Positions 1 to 7,826 of a stretch of 33,447 bases of DNA are shown here, piece after piece. The notes below the pieces were generated by a model. That model was given only the letters and a program-made list of their open reading frames with translations, had not been told where the DNA came from and did not search any database. Position numbers and translations under genes: made by a program. Origin of the DNA: CAYLZO01 sp964387775 (lineage in GTDB: Bacteria; Chloroflexota; Anaerolineae; JAAYZQ01); assembly GCA_964387775.1 (NCBI GenBank), contig CAYLZO010000024.1, positions 1 to 33,447 of the forward strand, read 5' to 3'. Every line of letters starts with the position of its first letter. The stretch's first letter is position 1.

Positions 1-72
1 GCTGGACGGCCAGGAGGGTCTCTCGGTATTTCGAGTTTTGGATGGAATACGGCGTCACCTGCATTTTGGTTA

Positions 73-99
73 CGTAATGCGTGATGCGTAATGCGTGAT
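73..99. repeat. 13-bp direct repeat downstream of the aminotransferase
   Basis: CGTAATGCGTGAT occurs at 73-85 and again at 87-99, followed by the related ATACGTGA. The run lies just 3' of the aminotransferase stop codon. It resembles the TACGTAATGC-type hairpin sequence at 6817-6859 and is probably a dispersed intergenic repeat. It is too short and too few-membered for a CRISPR. The rest of positions 1-119 shows no gene. Confidence 0.5.
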
Positions 100-119
100 A
101 CGTGACCGGACTCCAGAGT

Positions 120-1259
120 TCACGGCTCGTCACGCGGCGGCACGTCGTGTCCCTGGAGCCGGAGGTAGGCTTCGACGCCCTGGAGAAGGCGGTCCGTGTA
201 TTCGGGTGAGGCCGCCTTGCCCAGATGGCCCACGCGAAAGATCTGGCCCGCCAACTCTTCCAGCCCGCCCGAGATCATGATCTGCCACTCTTCCACCAGG
301 TAGCGGCGAAAGTCGTCGATGTCCATGCCCGGCAGGCCGTACATGGCCGTGATCAGGGGCGAGGTGTGCGCCTCGGCGGTGAGCATCTCGAAGCCGAGCT
401 GCTTCAACCGGGCGCGGACCGTCTCGGCAGCCCGGACGTGACGCTCATAGTACGCGTCCAGGCCGCCGTCCAGAATGCGCCGCAGGCTGACCCGCAGGGC
501 GATGACGTTGTTGGTCGGCAGCGTGGTGGGATAGGGATGCCAATGGCCCCAGTTGATGGCATAATCCTTCCACACGCGCAGGTTCAGGTACCAGCCGTGG
601 GCCCGGCCGCTCTTACGATCCATCTGCGCCCAGGCCCGGGGGCTGATGGAAATGAGCGCCAAGCCAGGCGGGCAGGCGAAACACTTGTTGGCCACGGTCA
701 CGCAGGCGTCGATGGCCCATTCGTCCACTGGCAGGGGCACGCCGCCCAGCGAGGACACGGCGTCCACGATGATCGGCACGTCGAACTCGGCGGCCACGGC
801 CGCGATCTCTTGCAGCGGGTTGAGCACGCCCGTAGACGTCTCCAGGTGGACCAGGGCCAGGGCCTGGATGTCAGGCTCGACGGCCAAAACCTGGCGGATG
901 GCGTCCGGATCGAGGGCCTTGCCTTGAGGGACGGTGGCGCGGCGCACGTCGAGGCCATAGCCCTGGGCTATCGCTCCCAGCCGCTGCCCGAAAAAGCCGT
1001 TGCTTGGCACCAGGACCTTTTCCCCGGCGCGTGTCAAACTGCCCAGGGCCGCATCCAGCGCGGCCGACCCGGCGCCGGGCATCAAAAAGAGGTCGTTCTG
1101 GGTGCCAAAGATCTCCTTCAGATGCCCAACTACCTCGTGATAGATCTCTAACCATTCGTCGCCATAGTGGGGCAGGATGGGCTCGGCCATGGCCGCCAGG
1201 ACGTCGTCCTCGGCGTCGGCCGGCCCGGGGATCATTAATCGTATACGTGAAGTAGTCAA
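120..1259 (-). CDS. Class V aminotransferase, alanine/serine-glyoxylate type
   Basis: A 379-residue PLP enzyme of the alanine-glyoxylate / serine-pyruvate aminotransferase family, which transfers an amino group to glyoxylate or pyruvate in the cytoplasm. The N-terminus reads RLMIPGPA, the usual substrate-loop start of the family. VDAVSSLGG carries the aspartate that holds the PLP ring nitrogen, and VANKCFACPPG holds the probable Schiff-base lysine. The open frame extends to 1409, but I chose the TTG at 1259 because GAGGAGG (1266-1272) lies six bases upstream and the extra 50 residues are unlike the family and would overlap the topoisomerase gene. It lies 70 bp downstream of the topoisomerase gene on the same strand, with a hairpin between. 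A glyoxylate acceptor would fit the glcD/glcF genes at 15-20 kb, but the amino donor cannot be told from sequence. Confidence 0.88.
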   Translation of the reverse strand: MTTSRIRLMIPGPADAEDDVLAAMAEPILPHYGDEWLEIYHEVVGHLKEIFGTQNDLFLMPGAGSAALDAALGSLTRAGEKVLVPSNGFFGQRLGAIAQGYGLDVRRATVPQGKALDPDAIRQVLAVEPDIQALALVHLETSTGVLNPLQEIAAVAAEFDVPIIVDAVSSLGGVPLPVDEWAIDACVTVANKCFACPPGLALISISPRAWAQMDRKSGRAHGWYLNLRVWKDYAINWGHWHPYPTTLPTNNVIALRVSLRRILDGGLDAYYERHVRAAETVRARLKQLGFEMLTAEAHTSPLITAMYGLPGMDIDDFRRYLVEEWQIMISGGLEELAGQIFRVGHLGKAASPEYTDRLLQGVEAYLRLQGHDVPPRDEP

Positions 1260-1290
1260 GATGTGCCTCCTCGTGGCCTCGAGACAGGTG

Positions 1291-1319
1291 CCAGGCACTT
1301 TGTCCGAGCAAGTGCCTGG
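1291..1319. repeat. 10-bp perfect hairpin between topoisomerase and aminotransferase genes
   Basis: CCAGGCACTT (1291-1300) and AAGTGCCTGG (1310-1319) form a perfect stem with a 9-nt loop, ten bases beyond the topoisomerase stop codon. There is no U-tract, so it is more likely one of the dispersed palindromes of this genome than a simple terminator. Confidence 0.6.
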
Positions 1320-1329
1320 ACCTTGTTGA

Positions 1330-3066
1330 TTAGTCGTCCTCCCCGTCGCGCTTGACCCAGGCGAATTTGCGCCGCAGGGCCTTGGGGTAGTAGTTCTCCA
1401 GCACGTCATAGTCCACTTCCCGGCCCCATTCGTAGTAGACGCGCGGGTCGATGTAGGACTTGAGGCTGGTGCCCAGGTTCCAGGTCCGCTTTTTGGCGGC
1501 GATGGCTGCCTGGGCCTCGATCTTGCCCAGGCGGTTGCGGGCCTTCTCCAACTGGACCCTGGTCCGCTCGACCTGGCGCTGGGCCACGCCGACCCGCTTT
1601 TCGTAGCGGGCCTCGACCTTCTCTCGCTTTTCGGGGTCCGCGGCCTCGATCTTTTCCTCGGCCTCTGCCTGGCGTGCCGCCAGATCCTCCTCGTAGCCCT
1701 CCAGCTTTTCGAGGTACTTGTCGATGCGCTCCTGGGCCTTTGCCTTGCGCTCCTCGTAGCGCTTGCGGCTGCGGGGCCAACTAGCCGGCTCCTTTTTGGT
1801 GTGATTGCACAGCCAGGCGGCCTCCAGGTTGGCCAGGCTGGCCGCCTTCCACTTTTTGTACTCGGGGTCGTCGGCCTGCACCTCCGATTCCCCCAGGCGC
1901 CGCTGCACGGCCATGGTGGCGTGGTGGGTGCGGAACACCTTGGCCGTCAGCCCCGGCAGGATCTCGGACAGGTAGTTGTTGACGTCCCGGCTGCTCGTGT
2001 CGGGAAAGAGCTGGGGCAGGTCCCGCGTGGGGTGGCCGTTTTCGTCGCCGTTGCTGGGGTTCGAAGGGCGTGCCGTGCGGATCAGTTCTTTCAGGTTCTC
2101 CCGGACCACGTCGGGCAGCTCGATCTTGCGGTGCCAGGGCACCGAGTCCTTGCCCAAGAATTCGAACTCGACCGAGCCGTCGTCGTGGAGGGTCACGTGC
2201 TCGGGCCGGAGGGTCGTGGCGCCCACCGTGTCCGCCTCGTCCGGTTCTTTCTCGTCGCCGACGCGCAGGTTGAGGGTGTCGATGAGGTAGCAGGCCGTGG
2301 CGATCCGCCACCGCTTCGACTCTTCGTCGCGCAGATCCCGGCCGATCTGGGCGCGGACGGTGTTCAACTCTTCGTCCAGCTCATAGATCTGGTCGAACTT
2401 TTGCTCCTCGCGCTCCTGCTTGACCGGTGCCGTGTCGGCCAGCCAGACGTACTTGAGCTTGCCCGAGAGCTTGTCCCGCCAGCGGGCGACCCACAGCGAC
2501 TCGTGCTGCCAGACGATCTCGTCCCAGTTGCCCGGCGGGCGGGGCGCATTGGGGCTCAGGTTGAGCGTGATGTCGGCCTGGCTGGCCCCCTCCTTCCACC
2601 GGCCGCGGAGGGGGTGCTTGCCCCGGCCCATGAAAATGCCGCCCGGCTCGACCACATAGTTGGCGATTTCGACTCGCTCGCCGTTCACGATGGCATAGCC
2701 GTACTGCTCTTTGAGCGCCTCCCGCTGGGCTTTGCGCTCGGCGGCCCGCTCTTTGCGCTCCTCCTTGGACATCTGGGCCTTGGCCTCGCGCTGGGCCTCG
2801 ACGACGTAAATGGCCGGGCCCAAGTCCACCTCGTTCACGTCCAGAACCTCGTCCAGGCCCAGCGCCTCACTGAAATCGAGCATAAAGTTGTGGGCAAAGG
2901 TCGGGTCGTCGACGTAGGGCGTGTTGTGCTTTTTGGCCCAGGCCAGGGCCATCTCTTCTTGCTTGGGTGTCAACTTGACCGGCTCGCCGCGAATCACGAG
3001 GATCAGGCCCCGGGGCGCCGGCGGCTCGGGCACAACAACTCCGTTATGAATCAGTTGTTCCAGCAT
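1330..3066 (-). CDS. DNA topoisomerase IB, full-length eukaryotic (nuclear) type
   Basis: A 578-residue type IB topoisomerase that would relax supercoils through a 3'-phosphotyrosyl nick. Its architecture is that of nuclear Top1, not the short poxvirus-like enzymes usual in bacteria. An N-terminal core region (about 1-160) includes QMSKEER (98-104) and EPGGIFMGRGKHP (140-152). The catalytic core follows (about 180-425), then a charged coiled-coil linker (about 435-525), then a C-terminal domain with SLKSYIDPR (534-542). All five active-site residues align by motif with human Arg488, Lys532, Arg590, His632 and Tyr723: R268 in LNLRVGDEKE, K306 in FLGKDS, R379 in KVFRTHH, H422 in LCNHTKKEP, and Y538. 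The human nuclear-targeting N-terminal tail is absent. The ATG at 3066 suits the alignment, but its ribosome site (GGAG, about 12 nt away) is weak. Expected to act alone on the nucleoid. Confidence 0.93.
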   Translation of the reverse strand: MLEQLIHNGVVVPEPPAPRGLILVIRGEPVKLTPKQEEMALAWAKKHNTPYVDDPTFAHNFMLDFSEALGLDEVLDVNEVDLGPAIYVVEAQREAKAQMSKEERKERAAERKAQREALKEQYGYAIVNGERVEIANYVVEPGGIFMGRGKHPLRGRWKEGASQADITLNLSPNAPRPPGNWDEIVWQHESLWVARWRDKLSGKLKYVWLADTAPVKQEREEQKFDQIYELDEELNTVRAQIGRDLRDEESKRWRIATACYLIDTLNLRVGDEKEPDEADTVGATTLRPEHVTLHDDGSVEFEFLGKDSVPWHRKIELPDVVRENLKELIRTARPSNPSNGDENGHPTRDLPQLFPDTSSRDVNNYLSEILPGLTAKVFRTHHATMAVQRRLGESEVQADDPEYKKWKAASLANLEAAWLCNHTKKEPASWPRSRKRYEERKAKAQERIDKYLEKLEGYEEDLAARQAEAEEKIEAADPEKREKVEARYEKRVGVAQRQVERTRVQLEKARNRLGKIEAQAAIAAKKRTWNLGTSLKSYIDPRVYYEWGREVDYDVLENYYPKALRRKFAWVKRDGEDD

Positions 3067-3108
3067 ACAGGACGTTCACTCCGACTATAAAATGTTGTCA
3101 ACGATGTG

Positions 3109-3129
3109 GGGCAAATTGCCAATTTGCCC
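3109..3129. repeat. 21-bp palindrome, copy 1
   Basis: Perfect inverted repeat: GGGCAAATTG, a central C, then CAATTTGCCC. An identical 21-bp palindrome occurs at 24006-24026. Both copies lie upstream of a minus-strand gene start, here the topoisomerase gene. Confidence 0.75.
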
Positions 3130-3150
3130 GGCTCGTGTCTCGTGTCCCGG

Positions 3151-5226
3151 CTACCAGGCCGAGTGTTTGGGCATCGCCCGCAACGTGTGAAAGGCCTGCC
3201 GGGGCAGCACCGGACTGTTCCCCGGATCGTAGGGGTCCTGCCGGTAGGTTATGGCGTACCAGCGCATTGGGTCGCACCAATCATACCAAGTACAGGTGGC
3301 AAAGTCAAGGTTAAAGAGGAACATCGGCCCCATCCACGGCCAGTGCTCGTCGGCGTAGGCGTAGGCGGCGGCCAGATAGTCGGCCTGCTGCGTCTCGCCG
3401 ACCTCCATCCATTCGTGTTCGCCCAGATGGCACTCGGACTCTAGGATCCAGCCGAATTCGGTGGCCCACACCGGCGACGGGTCGCCGTAGTCGAGCATGA
3501 CCTGGCGCTGCTCCTCGGCGCGCCGGAAGTAGATGGGGCCGCTGGCGGTGCCGGGCGGCGTGTCGGGCGCGTCTGGGCCGCCGTAGGGATGGCTGCCCAG
3601 GGCGTCGAAATAGCCCTTGGCGCCGTGATTGTACATGTTGCGCAGGAAGGTCAAGTCGGGCACGACCTCGATGGCGCCGTAGAGCCGCCGGGCCAGGGCC
3701 AGGGTCTCGGCCTGCTCGACCGGATCGCCCGCGGCCGAGCCACCGGTCGTCGCCAGGCCGGCGCTGACGACCCAGGCCTGCGGGTCGGCCGTTTTGATGC
3801 CGGCGTAGCCGGCCTGGAGCAGGGCCGTGTACTGGGCGGCGCTGGGCGATCCGCCCCATTCGTAATCGAGGTTGGGCTCGTTCCAGATCTCGTAGGCGAT
3901 GGTCTCGAGCCCCTGCACGCGCCAGGTGTCCGAGACGTGGGCGGCGAGGGCCAGGGCAAAGTCGTGGAAAGCGGCCCGATCGCTGGCCGAGGCCGGCGGA
4001 TTGCCCACGCCGGCCGGGGGCGGGCCGCCCAGGCGCAAGAGGACGTGGCGCACGCGGGGCACAAACTCGGCGAGCTGGTTGTCCACGGCAACCCAGTTGT
4101 AGTTTGGCCCCGGTCCGACCTGCGACCACGTGACGAAACCTTTGGCCCAGTCAAAGCCCATGACCGTCAGGCTGATGGCGTGGTCGGCCGAGGCGATGTT
4201 GGCCCCGTAGCCCAGGTGGGCAGCCTGGTGCGGGAAATCCCGCGCGACGAGGGGCAGGAAGCGGCGGGGCAGCGGCGGCGCGACCTGTAACGTCGTGGTG
4301 GTCAGCCGCTGGCTGCAAGGGTTCGACGCGGTGAGGATCAGCGTGTAGGTCACGACCGTGGGCTGGGCGGCGTAGGTGTGGGTGACAACTTGGCCCCCGG
4401 CCGTCTCCCCATCGCCAAAGGCCCAGGCAAAGGCCCGGGGCGGCGACCCGCCTGTCACCCCGGCGGTGAAGGTGAGGACCTCGCCGGCGCGGGCGGCCGT
4501 CGGCCAGGGGCTGATGGTCAGGCCCGAAACGGCCTGGCAGGGCGCGATGGAGAGGGTGATAGCCTGCTGGGTCGGCGTGAGGGTGCAGGCGTTCCAGGCG
4601 GCCAGGCCCACCGTGTAGACCTGGGCTGCCGTAAAGGTGTGGGTCGCCGTGAAGCGGGGGCTGGCCGCCGTGCCGGTGAGGGGCTGGGTGCCGTCGCCAA
4701 AGGTCCAGGAGTAGGTCACGGGCAGGCTGCCGGCAACGACCTCGCCGCCAAAGAGCACCTCGGTGTAGGTGTAGGGGTGGGTCGGTGTGTGGGTCAGGGC
4801 CAGGCCGGTGAGGGTCAGGCAGGGCTGTGCCGTCACCGTGACCGGGAGCGTGGCTGCCAGGGGCGGCAGGGTGCAGGTGTTCCAGGCTGTCAGCGTGACG
4901 CTGAACCGGCCTGTCTCGGTGTAGCTGTGGGTCGCCGTGAGGGCCGGTGTCAGGGCCACGGTCGCGGATGACTGGGTGCCGTCGCCAAAAACCCAGGTGT
5001 AGGTGACGGGCAGGCTGCCGGTGAGGACCTCGGCGCGGAAGTCAACCTCTGTCCGGGGATGGACGGGTGCGTCGGGGTTGTGCAGCGCCAGCGCTTCGAC
5101 CGGCTGGCAGGTCGCGGGCACCGTCGCCCGGTCTGCTTGCCCCTCTGCGCCCCCAACCAGGAGGACGCCGGCCGCGACCAGCAGCGCCAGCAGGAACGCC
5201 GGCAACAAGGGCTTTTTCACGCGCAA
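3151..5226 (-). CDS. Secreted three-PKD protein with clan-A glycoside hydrolase domain
   Basis: A 691-residue exported protein. Residues 1-29 are a signal peptide (basic MRVKK, then a hydrophobic run ending near GGAEG). Three PKD-type beta-sandwich repeats follow at about 42-132, 137-227 and 231-316, each with a W-x-FGDG core. RRFLPLV (321-327) is a linker motif I associate with Chloroflexota surface proteins. The rest is a TIM-barrel hydrolase resembling GH39/GH5 proteins: YEIWNEPN supplies the probable acid/base E450 and WATEFGW the probable nucleophile E590. The substrate is unknown; a polysaccharide outside the cell is the natural guess. The TTG at 5226 is preferred because AGGAG lies five bases upstream; a GTG two codons later is possible. 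It lies downstream of the GerW-like pair on the same strand. Confidence 0.82.
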   Translation of the reverse strand: MRVKKPLLPAFLLALLVAAGVLLVGGAEGQADRATVPATCQPVEALALHNPDAPVHPRTEVDFRAEVLTGSLPVTYTWVFGDGTQSSATVALTPALTATHSYTETGRFSVTLTAWNTCTLPPLAATLPVTVTAQPCLTLTGLALTHTPTHPYTYTEVLFGGEVVAGSLPVTYSWTFGDGTQPLTGTAASPRFTATHTFTAAQVYTVGLAAWNACTLTPTQQAITLSIAPCQAVSGLTISPWPTAARAGEVLTFTAGVTGGSPPRAFAWAFGDGETAGGQVVTHTYAAQPTVVTYTLILTASNPCSQRLTTTTLQVAPPLPRRFLPLVARDFPHQAAHLGYGANIASADHAISLTVMGFDWAKGFVTWSQVGPGPNYNWVAVDNQLAEFVPRVRHVLLRLGGPPPAGVGNPPASASDRAAFHDFALALAAHVSDTWRVQGLETIAYEIWNEPNLDYEWGGSPSAAQYTALLQAGYAGIKTADPQAWVVSAGLATTGGSAAGDPVEQAETLALARRLYGAIEVVPDLTFLRNMYNHGAKGYFDALGSHPYGGPDAPDTPPGTASGPIYFRRAEEQRQVMLDYGDPSPVWATEFGWILESECHLGEHEWMEVGETQQADYLAAAYAYADEHWPWMGPMFLFNLDFATCTWYDWCDPMRWYAITYRQDPYDPGNSPVLPRQAFHTLRAMPKHSAW

Positions 5227-5271
5227 TCGCGCTCCTGGGGTTTTTTCTGTCCTCGGTCTCGGGAGGGCGGG

Positions 5272-5649
5272 CTATTTCCCAAAGATGGCCCGGAGTGTCT
5301 TGAAGAACTGGAGGACAGAGACGATGCCCAGGATGATGCCGGCCAGGGCGATCTTGCCTTCGTCGGCCGTCTCTTCAAAGTAGACGTTCTCCGGGGTGAC
5401 CACGATGGCGCCCAGGGGCTTGGCCGACGCCTGGCCACCTCCCCCGCCGCCCTCACCGCCAGGCGCGGGCTCGCCCTCTTGTTCCGCGGGTCCCGTGCCG
5501 CTGCCAAAGCCAAAACCAAAGCCGTAGCCCACTTTGGCCACGGGAATGATGGTCCGGCCCTCGACGACTTGGGGCTCGCCAAAGGCTGCCTGCCAGCGGG
5601 CCGTCTCGCGCGCCTGTTCCATGGTATCAAACAATCGGTTCAGGGACAT
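5272..5649 (-). CDS. GerW/YtfJ family protein
   Basis: A 125-residue protein of the GerW (sporulation protein YtfJ) family. The signature is visible in order: GEPQVVEGRTIIPVAKV (about 24-40), a glycine/phenylalanine run GYGFGFGFGSG, a low-complexity glycine-rich stretch, then AIVVTPENVYF. A hydrophobic segment near the C-terminus (KIALAGIILGIVSVLQFF) probably anchors it in the membrane. In Bacillus the family affects spore germination, but homologues are widespread in non-sporulating bacteria, where the role is unknown. The start is supported by AAAGGAG six bases upstream. It follows a shorter relative (5726-6070) by 76 bp, so the two are probably co-transcribed. Confidence 0.82.
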   Translation of the reverse strand: MSLNRLFDTMEQARETARWQAAFGEPQVVEGRTIIPVAKVGYGFGFGFGSGTGPAEQEGEPAPGGEGGGGGGQASAKPLGAIVVTPENVYFEETADEGKIALAGIILGIVSVLQFFKTLRAIFGK

Positions 5650-5725
5650 GGCTTTCTCCTTTCTTCAAGGGCAGTTATCAGATTGTGTGCTGTTTTCCTG
5701 GCCGTCGGCCAGATTAATGGAAAGG

Positions 5726-6070
5726 TCAGTCAGACTGGTTCCGGCGGATCAGCCAGCGGATGACGGTGCCCAGGAGTGTAAGCGCCAGGGCAATGCCTAG
5801 CATTCTCTGCGTGGTAGCCGCCGTCGTGTCAGGGATGGGAATGCGACGCTCGCCGTCTTTGGTCTCTTTGATGATGGCCAGCGGGGTGACCGAGCCAAAG
5901 CCCACACCCCAGCCCCGGACCTCGTCCGTGCCGACGGTGCCCCTGGCCTTGCCAAACGAGATCACGCGGGCCACGGGCGTCAGTGTGTGCCCGGCGATGT
6001 GGTAGGGCTCGCCACGGACGATCTCCCAGCGAAAGGGGCCCCGGCCGGCATGTTCTTCCTTGTCACCCAT
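5726..6070 (-). CDS. Diverged GerW-like membrane-anchored protein
   Basis: A 114-residue protein paired with the GerW/YtfJ protein downstream. It has the same plan: GEPYHIAGHTLTPVARV near the N-terminus, a glycine-aromatic stretch (GWGVGFGSVTPLAII), then a C-terminal hydrophobic helix (MLGIALALTLLGTVIRWLI) followed by a basic end (RRNQSD). I read it as a diverged member of the same family; the function is unknown. The frame is open to 6136, but the ATG at 6070 has a strong AAGGAGGG eight bases upstream, and a promoter at 6103-6131 would start transcription inside the longer version. Confidence 0.72.
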   Translation of the reverse strand: MGDKEEHAGRGPFRWEIVRGEPYHIAGHTLTPVARVISFGKARGTVGTDEVRGWGVGFGSVTPLAIIKETKDGERRIPIPDTTAATTQRMLGIALALTLLGTVIRWLIRRNQSD

Positions 6071-6102
6071 GATCCATTCCCTCCTTGCCAACTGCGCTGC
6101 CC

Positions 6103-6131
6103 AGTATAACACAGAATCCCGGCCGGAACAA
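6103..6131 (-). promoter_or_regulatory. Sigma-70-type promoter for the GerW-like pair
   Basis: On the minus strand TTGTTC (6126-6131), a 17-nt spacer and TATACT (6103-6108), about 33 nt upstream of the ATG at 6070. It is back to back with the plus-strand promoter at 6179. Confidence 0.6.
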
Positions 6132-6178
6132 TCCACGCTCCGGGGCAGGTAAAAGAGCTTACGCTGCTCTTTTGCTGA

Positions 6179-6207
6179 TTGACATATTCAAGGTTGTCGG
6201 TTATAAT
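6179..6207 (+). promoter_or_regulatory. Perfect consensus sigma-70 promoter
   Basis: TTGACA (6179-6184), exactly 17 nt, then TATAAT (6202-6207). Both boxes match the consensus fully. It would start transcription near 6214, about 30 nt before the ATG at 6245, which itself has AGGGAG at 6232-6237. Confidence 0.85.
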
Positions 6208-6244
6208 GGAAACACTTAGTCTGCTGTTTGAAGGGAGAAGGACA

Positions 6245-6814
6245 ATGAAACGCAGCGAAGCACTTTGGCTGGCTCTCGAGAAGTTTGCCATCTTTTTCTC
6301 CTTCGCCGTCGCCTTTGTTGTGGTCATGATCCTCCTGGTCTTGGGATTTACCGTCTGGCAGCAGTGGTCCACCGTCCAGGCCCTGCGGACCGACGTCGCC
6401 TGCCCCCTCATCGCCGACGTCAACGGCCTGGTGGACGATCTGGGGAATGCCGTCATCACCCGCACCATCCCCATCAGCCAGACGATCCCGGTGGTGTTCA
6501 ACCTGCCCCTCGACAAGAACACGACCGTTGAATTGACCCGGGGCGTCAAGCTAAATCGCCCGACGACCTTTACCCTTCCAGCAGGCGGTGGGCAAATTAA
6601 TGGGCGGGTCAATCTGGTCCTGCCCAAGGGCCAGGATCTGCCCGTCCACATGAACATGTCGGTGCCGGTCAGCGAGACCCTGCCGGTGCAGATGAACGTG
6701 GACGTCGCCATTCCCCTGGACGAGACCGAGTTGGGTCCGGTTGTGGACAAGCTGAAGGACTTGCTGGCGCCCTACATGACGCTTCTGGATGATACGCTCA
6801 AGTGTTCACCGTAA
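6245..6814 (+). CDS. Single-span membrane protein of unknown function
   Basis: A 189-residue protein with a short basic N-terminus, one transmembrane helix at about residues 14-37, a helical stretch, and an extracytoplasmic C-terminal region rich in proline and threonine. That region shows repeated short beta-like units (IPISQTIPVVFNLPL, LPVHMNMSVPVSETLPVQM, VDVAIPLDETEL), suggesting an elongated beta structure. I do not recognise a family. The ATG at 6245 is chosen over the frame start at 6179, which lies in the -35 box. The promoter is perfect consensus, so expression should be strong. Its stop codon lies at the edge of a hairpin repeat (6817-6859). Confidence 0.75.
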   Translation: MKRSEALWLALEKFAIFFSFAVAFVVVMILLVLGFTVWQQWSTVQALRTDVACPLIADVNGLVDDLGNAVITRTIPISQTIPVVFNLPLDKNTTVELTRGVKLNRPTTFTLPAGGGQINGRVNLVLPKGQDLPVHMNMSVPVSETLPVQMNVDVAIPLDETELGPVVDKLKDLLAPYMTLLDDTLKCSP

Positions 6815-6816
6815 AA

Positions 6817-6859
6817 CGTATTGCGTAAAACGATTGAAATATGCTGATTACGCAATACG
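6817..6859. repeat. 12-bp inverted repeat just after a stop codon
   Basis: CGTATTGCGTAA (6817-6828) and TTACGCAATACG (6848-6859) are perfect complements with a 19-nt loop, starting two bases after the stop codon of the upstream gene. Related partial copies follow up to about 6881. It may act as a weak terminator but lacks a U-tract; it looks like a dispersed element. Confidence 0.6.
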
Positions 6860-6895
6860 CTTTACGGAATACGTTTTGCGTTCTGTGAGGAGAGG

Positions 6896-7327
6896 ATGCC
6901 ACCGATTGCCCGGGCCTTTGTCAAGGCCGCCTTTGCCTACTTTGTCGCTGCGTTTGTCCTCGGCGCGCTGATGGCCCTCGACCAGTGGCTGAGTTTTAGC
7001 CGCTGGTTGCGGGCTGTCTATCTCAGCCAGTTGCACCTGCTGGTCGTGGGCTGGATCACCCAACTGGCCATCGGCGTGGCCTACTGGATCTTTCCCCGCT
7101 ATCGCAAGGAGCAGGATGTCGAGCCCCGGGGCTCCGACTCGCTGGCCTGGGCCGTGTTCATCACCCTCAACGCCGGCCTGCTGCTCCGCTTTCTCTTTGA
7201 ACCCTTCCATCTGATGGGTGGTGGTGGTTGGCTGGCGGCCTTGGTGGCCCTGTCCGGCGTGTTGCAGGCCCTTTCGGCCCTCGGCTTTGGCTGGCTCATC
7301 TGGGGCCGGGTCCGGAGCATGGAGTAG
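6896..7327 (+). CDS. Four-helix membrane protein, heme-copper-oxidase subunit I-like
   Basis: A 143-residue integral membrane protein with four predicted helices (about 10-30, 41-66, 80-102, 107-133). The second helix, QLHLLVVGW followed by IFPR, resembles the heme-ligand helix of CcoN/NorB-type subunit I (His four or five residues before Gly-Trp, Pro at the helix end), with H47 as the candidate ligand. It has only four of the usual twelve helices, so it is not an oxidase. It may be a small heme-binding or assembly protein; the function is not established. GAGGAG lies just upstream of the ATG. Nine bases separate it from a paralogue, so the two are co-transcribed. Confidence 0.68.
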   Translation: MPPIARAFVKAAFAYFVAAFVLGALMALDQWLSFSRWLRAVYLSQLHLLVVGWITQLAIGVAYWIFPRYRKEQDVEPRGSDSLAWAVFITLNAGLLLRFLFEPFHLMGGGGWLAALVALSGVLQALSALGFGWLIWGRVRSME

Positions 7328-7336
7328 GGGCCGGTC

Positions 7337-7801
7337 ATGCCGATTACGTCTCGCACATTGATCAAAGCCTCCCTCCTTCACCTGGGCATTGGCGCGGTGA
7401 TTGGCGCCCTTTTGCTCATCAATCGCTGGGTGCCGCTGGGTCCCCGCGTTCTGCTCCTCAAGGTCAGCCACGTGCAAATGCTCGTCGCCGGCTGGCTGAC
7501 CCAACTCATCATGGGCGTGGCCTGGTGGCTTTTTCCGCCGCTGGCCCGGCGCCCCTCTCCAACGGAGGAGCCGCGTCGCGGCCAGGTGCAGCGGGGCAGC
7601 GAGTTCCTCTTTTGGACCACCTTTGTCTGCCTCAACCTCGGCATCCTGCTGCGGTCCGTGTTCGGCCCCCTCTTTGCGCTGACCCAGATCGAGTTCTTTG
7701 ACGCCCTGGCCGGCGTATCGGGAATTTTGCTGCTGGCGGCTGCGGTCACCTTTGTGGCGAATATGTGGGGCCGGGTGCGGGAGCTGGGGCGGGGGAAATA
7801 G
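7337..7801 (+). CDS. Paralogue of the preceding four-helix membrane protein
   Basis: A 154-residue protein with the same helix plan as its upstream neighbour and clear alignment through helix 2 (SHVQMLVAGWLTQLIMG against SQLHLLVVGWITQLAIG) and the following WxFPP. The histidine is shifted two positions (H45) and the original position is Q47, so any heme site has changed. The third and fourth helices align without obvious metal ligands. Tandem duplication followed by divergence is the simplest reading; the pair may form a heterodimer. AGGGG lies seven bases before the ATG. Confidence 0.68.
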   Translation: MPITSRTLIKASLLHLGIGAVIGALLLINRWVPLGPRVLLLKVSHVQMLVAGWLTQLIMGVAWWLFPPLARRPSPTEEPRRGQVQRGSEFLFWTTFVCLNLGILLRSVFGPLFALTQIEFFDALAGVSGILLLAAAVTFVANMWGRVRELGRGK

Positions 7802-7826
7802 CCCATCAAGATTAGAGAGACAGGGC

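Noticed and set aside
73..107. Possible CRISPR or regulatory array
   Set aside because: Only two 13-bp units one base apart; no spacers and no cas genes.
1260..1409. N-terminal extension of the aminotransferase to 1409
   Set aside because: It would overlap the topoisomerase gene, read through a hairpin repeat and add residues unlike the family; the TTG at 1259 has an ideal ribosome site.
1801..3090. A 429-codon plus-strand open frame opposite the topoisomerase gene
   Set aside because: Same cause: antisense shadow of a well-supported gene, with low-complexity composition and no recognisable domain.
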